A stretch of 42,879 nucleotides of DNA from Peptostreptococcaceae bacterium (GTDB lineage Bacteria; Bacillota; Clostridia; Peptostreptococcales; Filifactoraceae), in the NCBI GenBank assembly GCA_030532705.1, contig JAUNKR010000008.1, forward strand, positions 1 through 42,879, read 5' to 3'. The notes under the pieces were generated by a model. It was given only the letters and a program-made list of their open reading frames with translations, was not told the DNA's origin and made no database searches. Below, in pieces: positions 15,301 through 25,200 of this stretch (position 1 is its first letter; the number at the start of each line of letters is the position of its first letter). Made by a program: the position numbers and the translations under genes.

Positions 15301-16667
15301 ATCCGATGTTCGGACTCGAGGAATTTGAGATCCATGATAAAGACGAGATCATATGGCACTATACCAATGACTATCGATATGAACAGGGTTCTGAACAATG
15401 GCAAAATGAAAACTTTGGTGGCGGAGGAGGTTCGGTCGCCGAAGGGGACACCAGGGTAAAGATCGAAGTTCAGGACGGCATCGGGAAAGTCGGATCTACC
15501 GGAAAATTGAAAAAGATGCTTCAATTGAGTATCGATGAAGTGAAAAAACTTTCCGATGATAAAAAGATCGTTTCCCTCGATCTGCGAGCAGAAAAAGATC
15601 TGAAAGGATTTGAGATCCTTTTGGATAAAGAGGTCATCAGCCAAGTGACAGCGGAAGACAAAGTGAGTCTTTCGATCAAGAGCAATGTCATGGAGATGTT
15701 GGTCGATCCGAAAGCACTTCAAGAGATCAAAAAAGCACAGGATAAAATATCCGGCGATGTCAAATTTGAAGCGAAAAGGATAGAGAAGGCAAGCAATATT
15801 CCAACCGATAAAGCAAAAGAGGTAGAGCAGCTTATTGGAACAAGACCGATCTTGGAGATCCATATCAAAGTCAACGACCAAAAGATCTCAGAATATCCGG
15901 ATGGGAAATTGACTTTCAAAATTCCATATACGATTCAAAAAGTGGAAGATAAAAACAAACTGACCGTTTATCGGATCGAAAAAGAGGCATTGACAGAAAT
16001 GGAAAATGTCGTATTCGATGATAAAAACAATACCGTTCAATTTACAACGGATCATTTGTCTTATTATGGAGTGGGTCTGAAAACAGACCAGATCAAGGAA
16101 GATAAGGTTCCTTTGGCTTCGATAAACAAGTTTAAGGATGTAGCGGAAACGGCATGGTATGCAAAGGCCGTTTATGCGATGGCGGAGAAAGATCTGATCC
16201 GCGGTAAAGAGCAGGATTGCTTCAAACCGAATGACAAAGTGAGCAGAGCGGAGTTTTTATCGATACTTGCCCGCATCGATGGCGCGGACATTGAAAAGGC
16301 GGAGAAAGTCCGGTTCCGTGATGTCAAAGAGGGAGCATGGTATTTCAGCTCCATCTCATGGGCGGTCGAAAACAATATCGCAAATGGGTATGGAAAAGAC
16401 TTCAGACCGCATGCTCCGATCAGCCGGGAAGAGATCGCCGTGATCTTAGTCAACTACAGCCGATATAACAAAGAGATCAAGATCTCGGAAAAAGCCGCTG
16501 AAAAGACCTTTAAAGATCAAAATAAGATCGCACCTTGGGCGGTAGAATCTGTTAGAACTATGCAAAAAGCTGAGATCGTCGGTGGAAGAGAGGATGATCT
16601 GTTTGCTCCTAAGGCACATGCTACTCGTGCGGAGGCTGCAGAGATGATCTATCGAATGATCGGATAG
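12330..16667 (+). CDS. SLH-anchored surface protein with transcobalamin-like domains (probable cobalamin binder)
   Basis: The 1445-residue product starts with a signal peptide (about 1-32, ending LSAFA). Domains follow in order: a helical-barrel-like repeat (about 35-340), an Ig-like domain (343-425), a second copy of both (427-725, 726-810), a Lys/Glu-rich coiled coil (810-885) and a Gly linker. Next are a DUF4430 domain (about 900-1017; GWMYMVNGKHP), a second Gly linker, a beta-rich domain (1040-1250) and three S-layer homology repeats (1263-1445). Transcobalamin and intrinsic factor combine a helical barrel with a DUF4430-like C-terminal domain that closes over cobalamin. With the cobalamin riboswitch upstream, a surface cobalamin-capture role is likely; binding itself is inferred. 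The start at 12330 has AGGAGG 4 nt upstream and begins the signal peptide; an extension to 12267 would run through the terminator. Confidence 0.9.
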   Translation: MLSKKNSLGSKKLMSLCLAIWLLIGMLPLSAFADSTLDWSKAMTQKMIQNYAANSEERDWWEIIALAINDVKRSEDNDLIHSRVIDRSGELIRDNEILSKSILALRALGKDPMNYHGKDLVSALGEMDIPNDIKGISLRLAAFSSDYYEYPEIEKKINELIGSLYEKVDGQDIWYEGSEDNWQEPTGWALLALSFYYRHLETQSGELEGQWPEVNRVLLELNIKESIEDVVQGIESRQNGTGDVLDGDLKKIALLAGAVASCGFELSDALVDGLKNYTHPDLEGEFKNDLSGTTVAQGEDKGLAFLALTAKGIIEDSGISVLDMRWMEKKAESKHQIGRLEQIEDIEVPIGTSRGDLPLPKKVKAFLTDNILIEIPDIRWDRSVPGYDPDQAGEYVFEGSYELPKDVEGAKPKLTCKVIVKGSAPEDKNITWARGKIALIGDSYSAQKNINDWWKIAEIGRIGKEIKPENLEYLFRQTFSKGELSNDVGVLLKGVLAIRAMGYDPEDFYGANVVEALVDAKAGRGIWDEAPKVWALSSDEWEKTDVSDVVRELIDVILSKQEDDGLWGSSFGWEDATGFALYALGPYYNNEDYPEEQRERVREAVEKAVDAISERQRPNGDLKEDPGNLNSLAMVAGGLWSCDPKYLHDARLVKNGKTLLDAIREYDVPGEPELLWKKDGTKNGVPMATEQGLRALITLDRVQSGEGYVFDYRGLPKKKADTLFIKKIEGVQNLSVDFGTPREELQLPSKAIFILSDDTKREVDLIWKDSKPPYDPNTNRWYNFIAEYDMPEGINGEKPDIRVTVTVKAPSVEKAKAALKESIDKAKKLLEKKDRYEEKTIAALEEQVKRSESALLDQKAKYDQILQQKKELDDAISKLKEKQNQGGGGSGGGGGGGSILPSNDITVYFTLRSIERGGTKEEIWVPRQAVTVPKGSKVFAAFDKMMKKYGLEYINKGNYISEILSPTDGKWFGEFSNGINSGWMYMVNGKHPMFGLEEFEIHDKDEIIWHYTNDYRYEQGSEQWQNENFGGGGGSVAEGDTRVKIEVQDGIGKVGSTGKLKKMLQLSIDEVKKLSDDKKIVSLDLRAEKDLKGFEILLDKEVISQVTAEDKVSLSIKSNVMEMLVDPKALQEIKKAQDKISGDVKFEAKRIEKASNIPTDKAKEVEQLIGTRPILEIHIKVNDQKISEYPDGKLTFKIPYTIQKVEDKNKLTVYRIEKEALTEMENVVFDDKNNTVQFTTDHLSYYGVGLKTDQIKEDKVPLASINKFKDVAETAWYAKAVYAMAEKDLIRGKEQDCFKPNDKVSRAEFLSILARIDGADIEKAEKVRFRDVKEGAWYFSSISWAVENNIANGYGKDFRPHAPISREEIAVILVNYSRYNKEIKISEKAAEKTFKDQNKIAPWAVESVRTMQKAEIVGGREDDLFAPKAHATRAEAAEMIYRMIG

Positions 16668-16712
16668 GCTGTGAGATCAACAGTACGATCAGACAAATAA
16701 AAAATAAAAATA

Positions 16713-16769
16713 AAAAACACCGGTCTGACGGAATGGATCTGATCCAATATCCGAAGGAACGGTGTTTTT
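16713..16769. terminator. Bidirectional terminator between surface protein and ferritin genes
   Basis: AAAAACACCG (16713-16722) pairs with CGGTGTTTTT (16760-16769) across a 37-nt loop that holds a smaller GGATC-TGATCC hairpin. It has A and T tracts on opposite sides and lies between convergent genes. Confidence 0.75.
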
Positions 16770-16824
16770 GATTTCCTAAAGATGCGAAGCGTTTGATCTG
16801 CTCGGCACTTTTGTGATCTAAGGA

Positions 16825-17340
16825 TTAGTCGTTAAGGATCGCAGGCGGTACATAAGTTCTTGATCCCAGTTCGGAGTCAAGCATGTAGAGGCTCTTCGGA
16901 TCGCTTCCGAAAAGTTCCATCTTGCGTACATTGTTGCCTGCTGTTTCTTCTTCCTCGCCCTGCTCTTTGATGAACCAGTCAAGGAATTGCATCGTACGGT
17001 AATCTTTTACCTTTGCAGCTGCTGAATAGATATTGTTGATGGATGCAGTCACATATTCTTCATGAGCGAGCGCTTCTTTCAGTGCATCGATGTGCTTTTC
17101 AAGTTTAACATCCGGCTTTGCGATCGCCTCAAGCGTTACATCGAGCCCGTTGCTCTGCATGTAGTTTAGGAAGATGATCGCATGGTCACGCTCTTCTTGA
17201 GCTTGGATACGGAACCAGTTTGCAAAGCCTGCAAGTCCTTCTCGATCATAGTAGATCGAAAAATCTAAGTACAGATAAGCGGAATAAAATTCCTTGTTGA
17301 TTTGTTCGTTAAGTAGAGCAGCTACTTTTTTATCGATCAT
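16825..17340 (-). CDS. ftnA: Ferritin (FtnA type)
   Basis: A 171-residue non-haem ferritin. The four-helix ferroxidase ligands are visible: Glu17 (NKEFYSAYLYLDF), Glu50 and His53 (AQEERDHAI), with the later QFLDWFIKEQGEEE helix supplying the remaining acids. It oxidises Fe(II) and stores ferric iron in a 24-mer shell. The length is normal and the GGAGGTG ribosome site lies just upstream of ATG. It is transcribed convergently to the surface protein and divergently to lysA. A consensus promoter could not be fixed with confidence in the AT-rich 17350-17460 region, and no clear Fur or PerR box was read. Confidence 0.95.
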   Translation of the reverse strand: MIDKKVAALLNEQINKEFYSAYLYLDFSIYYDREGLAGFANWFRIQAQEERDHAIIFLNYMQSNGLDVTLEAIAKPDVKLEKHIDALKEALAHEEYVTASINNIYSAAAKVKDYRTMQFLDWFIKEQGEEEETAGNNVRKMELFGSDPKSLYMLDSELGSRTYVPPAILND

Positions 17341-17490
17341 ATAAACACCTCCGAATTTTCATTAAAACTTTTTAGGTACAACCCATTCTTACCCTATTCT
17401 TAATCAAATAATCTATTTTCAAAAAAATATATCAGCTTTACTAAAAAAGGGTATCATTATTCTAAGAAAGTGGAAAAGCGAGGTGTAAAG

Positions 17491-18786
17491 ATGTATCGGG
17501 ATCATGAGTTTTTGTATGAAGATCGTGGCGAACTTTGGGTCGAAGATGTGCGTGCAAAGGATCTGGCGGACCGGTTCGGCACACCACTATATATTTATTC
17601 GGAGCGGGAGATATGTCGCCGGATCGCTGAGCTTCGATCCGTGATGGAGCGATATGGCGATGTGCAGGCAGCATATTCGTCTAAAGCTTTTTCCTGTATT
17701 GCGATGACGCAGTTGGTCGCTCGAGAAGGTCTTTGGCTGGACATCGTGTCGGAGGGCGAGCTAAGGACGGCGGAAAAGGCAGGCTTTGACATGGAGAAGG
17801 TCCTTTTTAACGGAAGCAACAAGAGTTTGAAAGAGATCCGATATGCGATCGAGCTCGGCGTGGGGCAGATCGTGGTAGATGCAACGGATGAACTTGAGCT
17901 TATCCAACAGATGAGCGAGGGGCAAAAAAAGATCACAAAGGTCCTGCTTCGGATCGCACCCTCTATTTCTCCAAGATCACATCCTTACTTGGCAACGGGA
18001 GAGAAGGGAGCTAAATTCGGCATTCCGATCGATGAAGAAGTGATCGATTTTCAGATCGAGCGTGCCATGGCGTTTTCAAATATCGAGCTTCTGGGCTTCC
18101 ACTTCCATATCGGATCTCAGATCTTTGAGGTCATGCCTTATCTGATGGCACTTGACAAAATGCTCGCACTTGTCGAAAGATCGAGAGAAAAATTCGGTTT
18201 TGAGACGAAAATGCTCGACTTGGGCGGCGGTTATGGCATTCGATATACGAATGAGGAGAGGCGAGGCTTTGCATATTACATTGAGCCGATGATGGAAAAG
18301 ATCGAACGTTTTTTTAAGGAAAGAAAATGGCAGAGACCGTCCATTCTTTTGGAGCTGGGTCGTTCGATCGTCGGAGAGGCGGGTCTGAGCCTCTATACGA
18401 TCGGATCCGTCAAAGAGATCCCCGGGCTGTGCACTTACGCCTCGGTGGATGGCGGGATGTTTGAGAATATTCGACCGGCGCTTTATGGAGCGAAGTATCA
18501 GGCGGTCGCAACGCAAAAGCTGGATGCGCTCTATGAAAGAGAGTATCAGATCGCAGGGAGCTGTTGTGAATCGGGAGATATACTGATCAGACAGGCGATG
18601 CTGCCGGAGCTGGAGCGCGGCGATCTGTTGGCGATCCTCTCAACCGGAGCCTACGGCTATTCGATGGCGGGCAATTATAATAAATATCCGAAACCGGCAG
18701 TGGTCCTCGTTTCCGGAGTGGAAGCGAAAATTATTGTAAGAAGGCAGTCCGTCGATCAACTGATCGAGAACGAATTATTTTTATAA
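17491..18786 (+). CDS. lysA: Diaminopimelate decarboxylase
   Basis: A 431-residue fold-III PLP enzyme that decarboxylates meso-diaminopimelate to lysine. PLP lysine is Lys65 in AYSSKAFS. Further family motifs are HFHIGSQI, DLGGGYGIRY (phosphate loop), ELGRSIVGEAG, the catalytic Cys-x-Ser region CCESGDIL and GAYGYSMAGNYN. The ATG at 17491 has GAGGTG 6 nt upstream; the GTG seven codons earlier has none. It is transcribed alone, with its own terminator. Confidence 0.95.
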   Translation: MYRDHEFLYEDRGELWVEDVRAKDLADRFGTPLYIYSEREICRRIAELRSVMERYGDVQAAYSSKAFSCIAMTQLVAREGLWLDIVSEGELRTAEKAGFDMEKVLFNGSNKSLKEIRYAIELGVGQIVVDATDELELIQQMSEGQKKITKVLLRIAPSISPRSHPYLATGEKGAKFGIPIDEEVIDFQIERAMAFSNIELLGFHFHIGSQIFEVMPYLMALDKMLALVERSREKFGFETKMLDLGGGYGIRYTNEERRGFAYYIEPMMEKIERFFKERKWQRPSILLELGRSIVGEAGLSLYTIGSVKEIPGLCTYASVDGGMFENIRPALYGAKYQAVATQKLDALYEREYQIAGSCCESGDILIRQAMLPELERGDLLAILSTGAYGYSMAGNYNKYPKPAVVLVSGVEAKIIVRRQSVDQLIENELFL

Positions 18787-18795
18787 AGCAGACTA

Positions 18796-18820
18796 AACCT
18801 CGGAACGAACCGAGGTTTTT
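18796..18820 (+). terminator. Terminator of lysA
   Basis: AACCTCGG (18796-18803) pairs with CCGAGGTT (18810-18817) and continues into a T run. Confidence 0.88.
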
Positions 18821-19240
18821 TAATGCCTATTGTTCGGATAAAATTTTACAAGTGAAAAAATACAAGACTCGCTAAAAAATATATTTTTATAATCGCATTA
18901 GACACTTGAGATAATTATAACAAAACGGAGATTTGTAAAAGTATGAATAAATCTAGCTTGCAAGAAATCAAAAAATACACTTAAAGTAAAATGAATCGCA
19001 TAGATTCGCGAAGAATATTTTGTATTATAAAAAAACTCTTTGAATTTCGAAATATTTTGCTATATAATGTTGACAAGAGCAATCGCTCTGGACAAAAAAC
19101 ACATTCAGAAAAGTTTGTCGGTACTGATATGTCAAGGATCTGGATTATGTATTCACTTGACGGAATTGTATGATCGCCGCAAGAAAGGGGGAATGAAAAG
19201 GGGTTCTGAATTCGTTGTCCATATCATTAGGAGGTAGTTT
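18821..19240 (+). promoter_or_regulatory. AT-rich intergenic with promoter and 170-nt leader of the subtilase gene
   Basis: TTGAAT (19040-19045), 17-nt spacer and a perfect TATAAT (19063-19068) form a strong promoter. The leader holds small hairpins AGAGC-aatc-GCTCT (near 19075-19088) and GTCAAG/CTTGAC (19131-19136/19156-19161), then GGAGG before ATG 19241. No riboswitch class was recognised. 18821-19039 shows nothing besides high AT content. Confidence 0.7.
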
Positions 19241-22200
19241 ATGAGTAAAAAGGTGATATCGGTTTTTTTGGCACTTGTTCTCATGATCCCGAGTTTTGCA
19301 TCGGCTGAGATAGCGGAGCCATCGTCATTTAGGGAGATGTTCCAAGAGAAGACTGTGCAGAATGCAAATGGGGAAACAGGTGTCGCAGCGTCGAAAGCGC
19401 TGAATGCATTGTTGTATCAGGCAAATGGCAAGCTTGAAGATTCAGACAAGGTGGAAGTGATCGTATCTTTCCGCCCGGGATCTTTTAGCGATCTGGGTAA
19501 AGAAGTGCCTGCAAGTGCTCTTTTTGAAGGAGACAATGTAGAGCGACAGCAGGATCTTGGGGAAAATGTTGTTGCGGAAGGAATACGCAGGATCGAAGAC
19601 AAGATCGGGGCATTTACTCCGATATTTGAGTATCATGTGTTATTCTTCGGATTTGCAGCGGAACTGACTTTTGCCGATGCAAAAGAGATCGCTCAGATGG
19701 ATTTTGTAAACTTTGTTGAGATCGCAACAGAGCGTACAAAACCTAAATTGGAGAATCCATTACCTGTTATGACAAAGGATGCAAATGATATTCGACTTAG
19801 AAGCGCATTGAGAGATCCTTTTGACGTAAGGGAATTGGTAGGACATACGGATACTTTTAATAAATTTAAGGGAGAAGGAACTCTTATTGCGATCATCGAC
19901 TCAGGATATGATGTGACACATCGATCATTCTATTTGTCAGATCTGGGTGCTTCGATGGCAAAGTTGAGCAAAGATGATGTCAACGGATTGATCGCAGAGG
20001 GCAAGCTAAAGGGAGAATATGTAAAGGATAAGATCCCTTTCGTTTATAATTATAGAGAGTCTAATAATTATGTCAAAGAAGCAAATGCGCATTCACATGG
20101 GCAACATGTAGCGGGGATCGCTGCAGGAAATGGTGTGAAGTATAAGAGCGGTGAAGCGGATGCATACTTTGCAGGGATCGCGCCGGAAGCACAGCTTGCA
20201 CTGATGCGTGTTTTCAAGGATAGCAGTCCGGGAACCAGCTCGGTATATTATGCGAAGGCTTTGGACGATGCCGCGATCCTAAAAGCCGACTCTGCAAATA
20301 TGAGTCTGGGCGCTCCGGCAGGAGACTATCGATTTATGGATACACATACGATCGAAGCTTTGAAGAAACTTAAAGAAGCGGGTTGTGTCGTAGCGATCGC
20401 AGCCGGAAATGAGACTGCATTTGGTAATGAGCTGGGTCTTCTTCCGGACGCAAACAATCCGGACTACGGTATTTTGGGAACGCCTGCGATCGAGGAGAAT
20501 TCTTTGGCGGTTGCATCTCTTCAAAATGATGTAGTCGTGCAGCCTTATTTTGAGATCCTTTCATCTGCCGATGCAAAAAAAGGCGAGATCCAATCGATCT
20601 CATGGCAAAGAACGCTCGGAAAATTTGAAGAAGGAAAAGTGTATGAATATGCCTTTGTAGGACTCGGAAGAGCGGAAGATGTGGAAAATGTCGATCTTAC
20701 CGGTAAAATTGCTCTGATCGAGCGTGGTGCGATCAATTTCTCAACAAAGGTTGAAAATGCAGTTGGCAAAGGTGCTGTAGGAGTGATCATCTTCAACTCG
20801 GAAGCGGGTGGAGAACAATTCGTTGGAATGGCGGGAGTTGACAAAGCGAAGGTTCCTGTAGGTTCGATCCTTCGATCAGTCGGTCTCGCACTTGCGAAAG
20901 ATCAAAAGTGGATAAAACTAACAAAAAATAAAGGAACATTCGTAAGTAAAACTGCAGGGCATATGTCCGATTTCTCAAGTTTCGGTCTAACCGCGGATGG
21001 AGATTTCAAACCGGATATCACGGCGCCGGGCGGAAATATCTATTCTTTGGCAAATGATCAGGAATTTGTAAGTAACAGCGGTACTTCGATGGCATCGCCA
21101 CAGGTAGCAGGCGGTATTGCACTCGTGCGTAAACGTGTTGCGGAAGACTTTGGACATCTTTCGCAAGCAGAGCAATGGCAATTAGTGCGAAACTTGCTCA
21201 TGTCCACAACAGTGATCCATAAAAATCTGGATACTAATGCTCCGTCGACTCCAAGACATCAGGGAGCAGGTATCATGTGGCTTACGGGAGCACTTAAGTC
21301 CAAAGTAGTATTGCTCGGCGATAAAGGCGAGACGAAGATCATTCGACCAAATGCAACAGATAAAGAAGAGCTGACTTTCACAGTAAAGAACTATTCTGAT
21401 GTAGCTAAAACTTACAACTATTCGGTCGTTGCAGTAACAGATGAAGTGAAAGACGGTAGATTTACACTACGTCCTCAGAAACTGGAAATCGATCTTCCGA
21501 AAGGGAAAGTGACTGTTCCTGCAAATGATGAAAGAAAAGTTACCATCACAGTAGATTCTTCTGCAAAAACAGCGGAACTTCAAGCAAAAATGCCAAAAGG
21601 CTACTTTGTGGATGGGTTTATTATGTTGGATGGTGCAGATGAGGATCTATCCATTCCATTCGTAACTTTTATCGGTAAAGATCAAGGATTGGATAGTGTA
21701 GAATTTGTAGAAGCGCCAATTTATGATCTGGTAAAAGAAGGAAGACGTCCATTCTACTATAGTGAGGATATCACATCGCATTGGAAACCGGTGAAAAATT
21801 TATCCTATACACACCTGTTTGTCGAGTTTTCATCTCCAAGCGAAAACCTTGGAAGACAAACTGAGATCCTAGGAGCAGTGCATGGATTTGACTATGCTAA
21901 ACCAAAATTCGAAGAAAAATTAGTTATTTCGCCAAATGGTGACAACTTGGCGGACTATATAAATATGTTGTATGTAATGCTTCGTAATGGAGAAACACAG
22001 GTTGATGTCTATCCGGTGGACAAGGATGGAAAGCGTGTAGAAGCAGAGGCATCAAGCATACAGGAAAAAAGATCAAAGATAAAGAACTATGGTTCATCGG
22101 ATCCACAAGAGCTGAATGCAGAATTTGCAGGAACTTGGCCAGGCGAATTAGCTAAAAAGCCGAAAGATGGCAACTATGTTGCGGTGCTTCAAAGCTGGGG

Positions 22201-25200
22201 AACAAAGGGCGATACTCAAAAGGCAAAAGATATTGAGATCCCGTTTATAGTAGATACTGTAAGACCAAGTGCTCAAAACGGTACTTTTGATGAAAATACC
22301 AGAGTACTATCTTTTGAACCAACAGATAATGTCGGTGTAAAATACTCAGTTGTAAGCCACGGAGTAGGTAAAGACAAAAAAGAGATCCAATTTGAGGATG
22401 CTCTAAAAGGTTATAAGATACCGGATGGTGTTGAACTGAAAGATGTTGATATCGTCATTTACGACCTTGGTTATAATAAGATTACTTTAACCGGTGAAAC
22501 AGTAAAAGATATTGACAAGATCGGTCGAGTGAATGTAGTACTTGATTGGAAGTCTAAGCCTGATAATTACAAGCCGAAGTTTGAGATCAAGAGCCAGACT
22601 CCTGGAGATACAAAAACTTACGATCCAAATTCGTTACCATATGGTCAATATGTTCTTGAGCTTAAGAGACCTTATATAAGAGACTACAAAGTGCATGATG
22701 AGGACAAGTTTGATCTAGCAAATAAAGTCTATCGATATGAATTCGAAGTAACAGAGGACAAACCGGAAGCGACCGTTTCGATCCAAATTGAGCGAATCTA
22801 TCGAATAGAGATGGAAGTCAGGGCTCATAGAGCGAAGGGACAAAAGATCGATGAAGCCTACAAAAAAATCTATGATAGCATTGAATCGATCAAGGTTGTT
22901 TCCAAAAAGGATTTTTCAGAGATTAACCTGAACTTTAAAAATACCCCTTCTCTTGGTGGCTATATAGGATATAGTAGAGAATTCCTATACGGTGATTATG
23001 ATGTGGTCGTTAAACTGAAAGACGGTTCACCGAATTATAAGATGCGTGTATATCAACAGATCGTATTCAGCGGCTTAAATTTGGACCTGGATCAAGGTGA
23101 GTTTGCGTTCAGATTCCCGGTAACCATTGATGATGATACGATGTTGTCTGAAGGTAAGCTGAGATTCCTTATCGAGCTATTTGAATCAAATGTAGATAAG
23201 AAAGAACTAACCACTCTCATTCAGAAGGAAGGACATGTAAGAAATAGCGAAGGCTACAAGAATGCGACGGAAGATCAGAAGAAAGCCTATGCAGATGCAC
23301 TTCAGGCAGGTATCAAGGTACTTTGGGATCGCAATGCGACGCAAGAAGAAGTAAACAAAGCAGTACAAGCGATCAAAGATGCGGAAGCGGCATTTGGACC
23401 GATCACGCCACCGGTCGTTGTTGATAAGACAGAGCTTGCCAGAGCGATCAAGGCGGCTGAAAAGGCACAAAAAACAGACCAATACAAGAATGCGGACCAA
23501 GCGCTGAAAGACGAGCTTGATAAAACATTGGAAGAGGGACGTAAGATCCTGGACAACAAGGATGCAAAAGAAGAAGATGTTGCAAAAGCTGTAAAGGCGA
23601 TCGAAGATGCGATCAAAAAGCTCGGCATCGTCGATATGACAAAGCTGAACAAGGCGATCAAAGATGCGGAAGCTATGAAAAAAGGCTACCGGTATAAAGT
23701 CGCTGAAAAAAGCCTACAAGAAGCGTTGGATAAGGCCCTTGAAGAAGCAAAAGCGCTTGTCGGAAAAACAGGTGTGACCGAACAACAAGTTGCTGATGCG
23801 ATAAAAGCGATCGAAAAAGCGATCATAGACATCCAAGATACAGTGCCTATGCCGGAAATAGCTAAGCTTGAGCAAGCGGTCAAGGATGCTCAAACAGCGA
23901 AAAAAGGCTATCAGTACAAAAATGCGGATGCAGCACTCAAGAAAGAGCTGGACGATGCACTTGATGCAGCAAATGCACTTCTTGCGAAGTTCAAGAAAAA
24001 TGAAAAAGTAACACAAGATGAGATCGATGCGGCTGAAAACAAGATCAAAGCAGCGATCCAAGCGATCGAGAGCTCCGTTACCGTACCGGATCTTGATCCA
24101 AGTAAGCTGGAGCAGGCAGTCAAAGATGCGGAAGCGGTCAAAGAAAACAAGCAATTTGAAAGTAAAGAGGATCAACTGAAGAAAGCGTTGGAAGATGTGC
24201 TGAAGCAAGGGAAAGAGACTCTTGAAAAGATCAAAAACAATGATAAAGTAACACAATCTGAGATCGATGCGGCGACCAATGCGATCGAAGAAGCGATCAA
24301 AACACTTGAGATCGTAGATACAACGAAGCTTGAAGAAGCGATCAAAAATGCGGAAGAGGTTCAAAAAGCCGAAAAATACAATCAATCGCCGGATACTGTA
24401 AAGCAAGCGATCGATCAAGCGATCGAAGCGGGAAAAGAGCTTCTACAGAAGCCGGATCTTACCAAAAAAGAAGTGGAAGATGCGGTAAAAGCGATCGATG
24501 TAGTGCTTGCAGCATTTGATCTTCTACCGGATGAAGACCCGATCGATAAGACCGGTCTAAAATTCTTAGTCGATGATGCAGCAAATATCAGAGAAAAAGA
24601 TGAGTACAAATCAGCGGAGTTAGCAGATCAGAAACGCTATGACTATGCGATCGAAGCAGGTCAAGCGGTATTGGACGATGCGGATGCAACACAAGATGCT
24701 GTGGATAAGGCGATCGAGGAGATCCAAGGTTCGCTTGAAGCATTGGGGATCCATGACATCAAGCTTCCTCCAAGAACCGAAGAACTCAATCAGCTTGTAA
24801 AGAATGAAGAAAAGGTGAAAGCGAGCGACAGCTATGTCGGAGCGCAACCGGAAAAGAAAGAAGCGTATGATCAGGCGATCGCAGCAGCTAAAGAATTGCT
24901 TGCGAAGGTGGCAAACAAGGAAGATGTGAAATCGGACGAAGTGACGGAGGCAGTAGAAAATATTCTAAATGCGATCATTGCATTGGATGGTGTACCAAAA
25001 CCGCCGGCACCACAGCCACCGACGCCACCACCACCAACACCACAGCCGCCGACACCGCCAGGCGGTGGAGGATCCGGAGGTAGCGGCGGAGGAAATCCGT
25101 CCGTCAGACCGGATGCAGCGGGATCCTCAAAGACTGAGACCATCAAGGACGATCCGACGCCACTTTCAGAATTGCCGTTGGCGACCTTGACCATCGGTTC

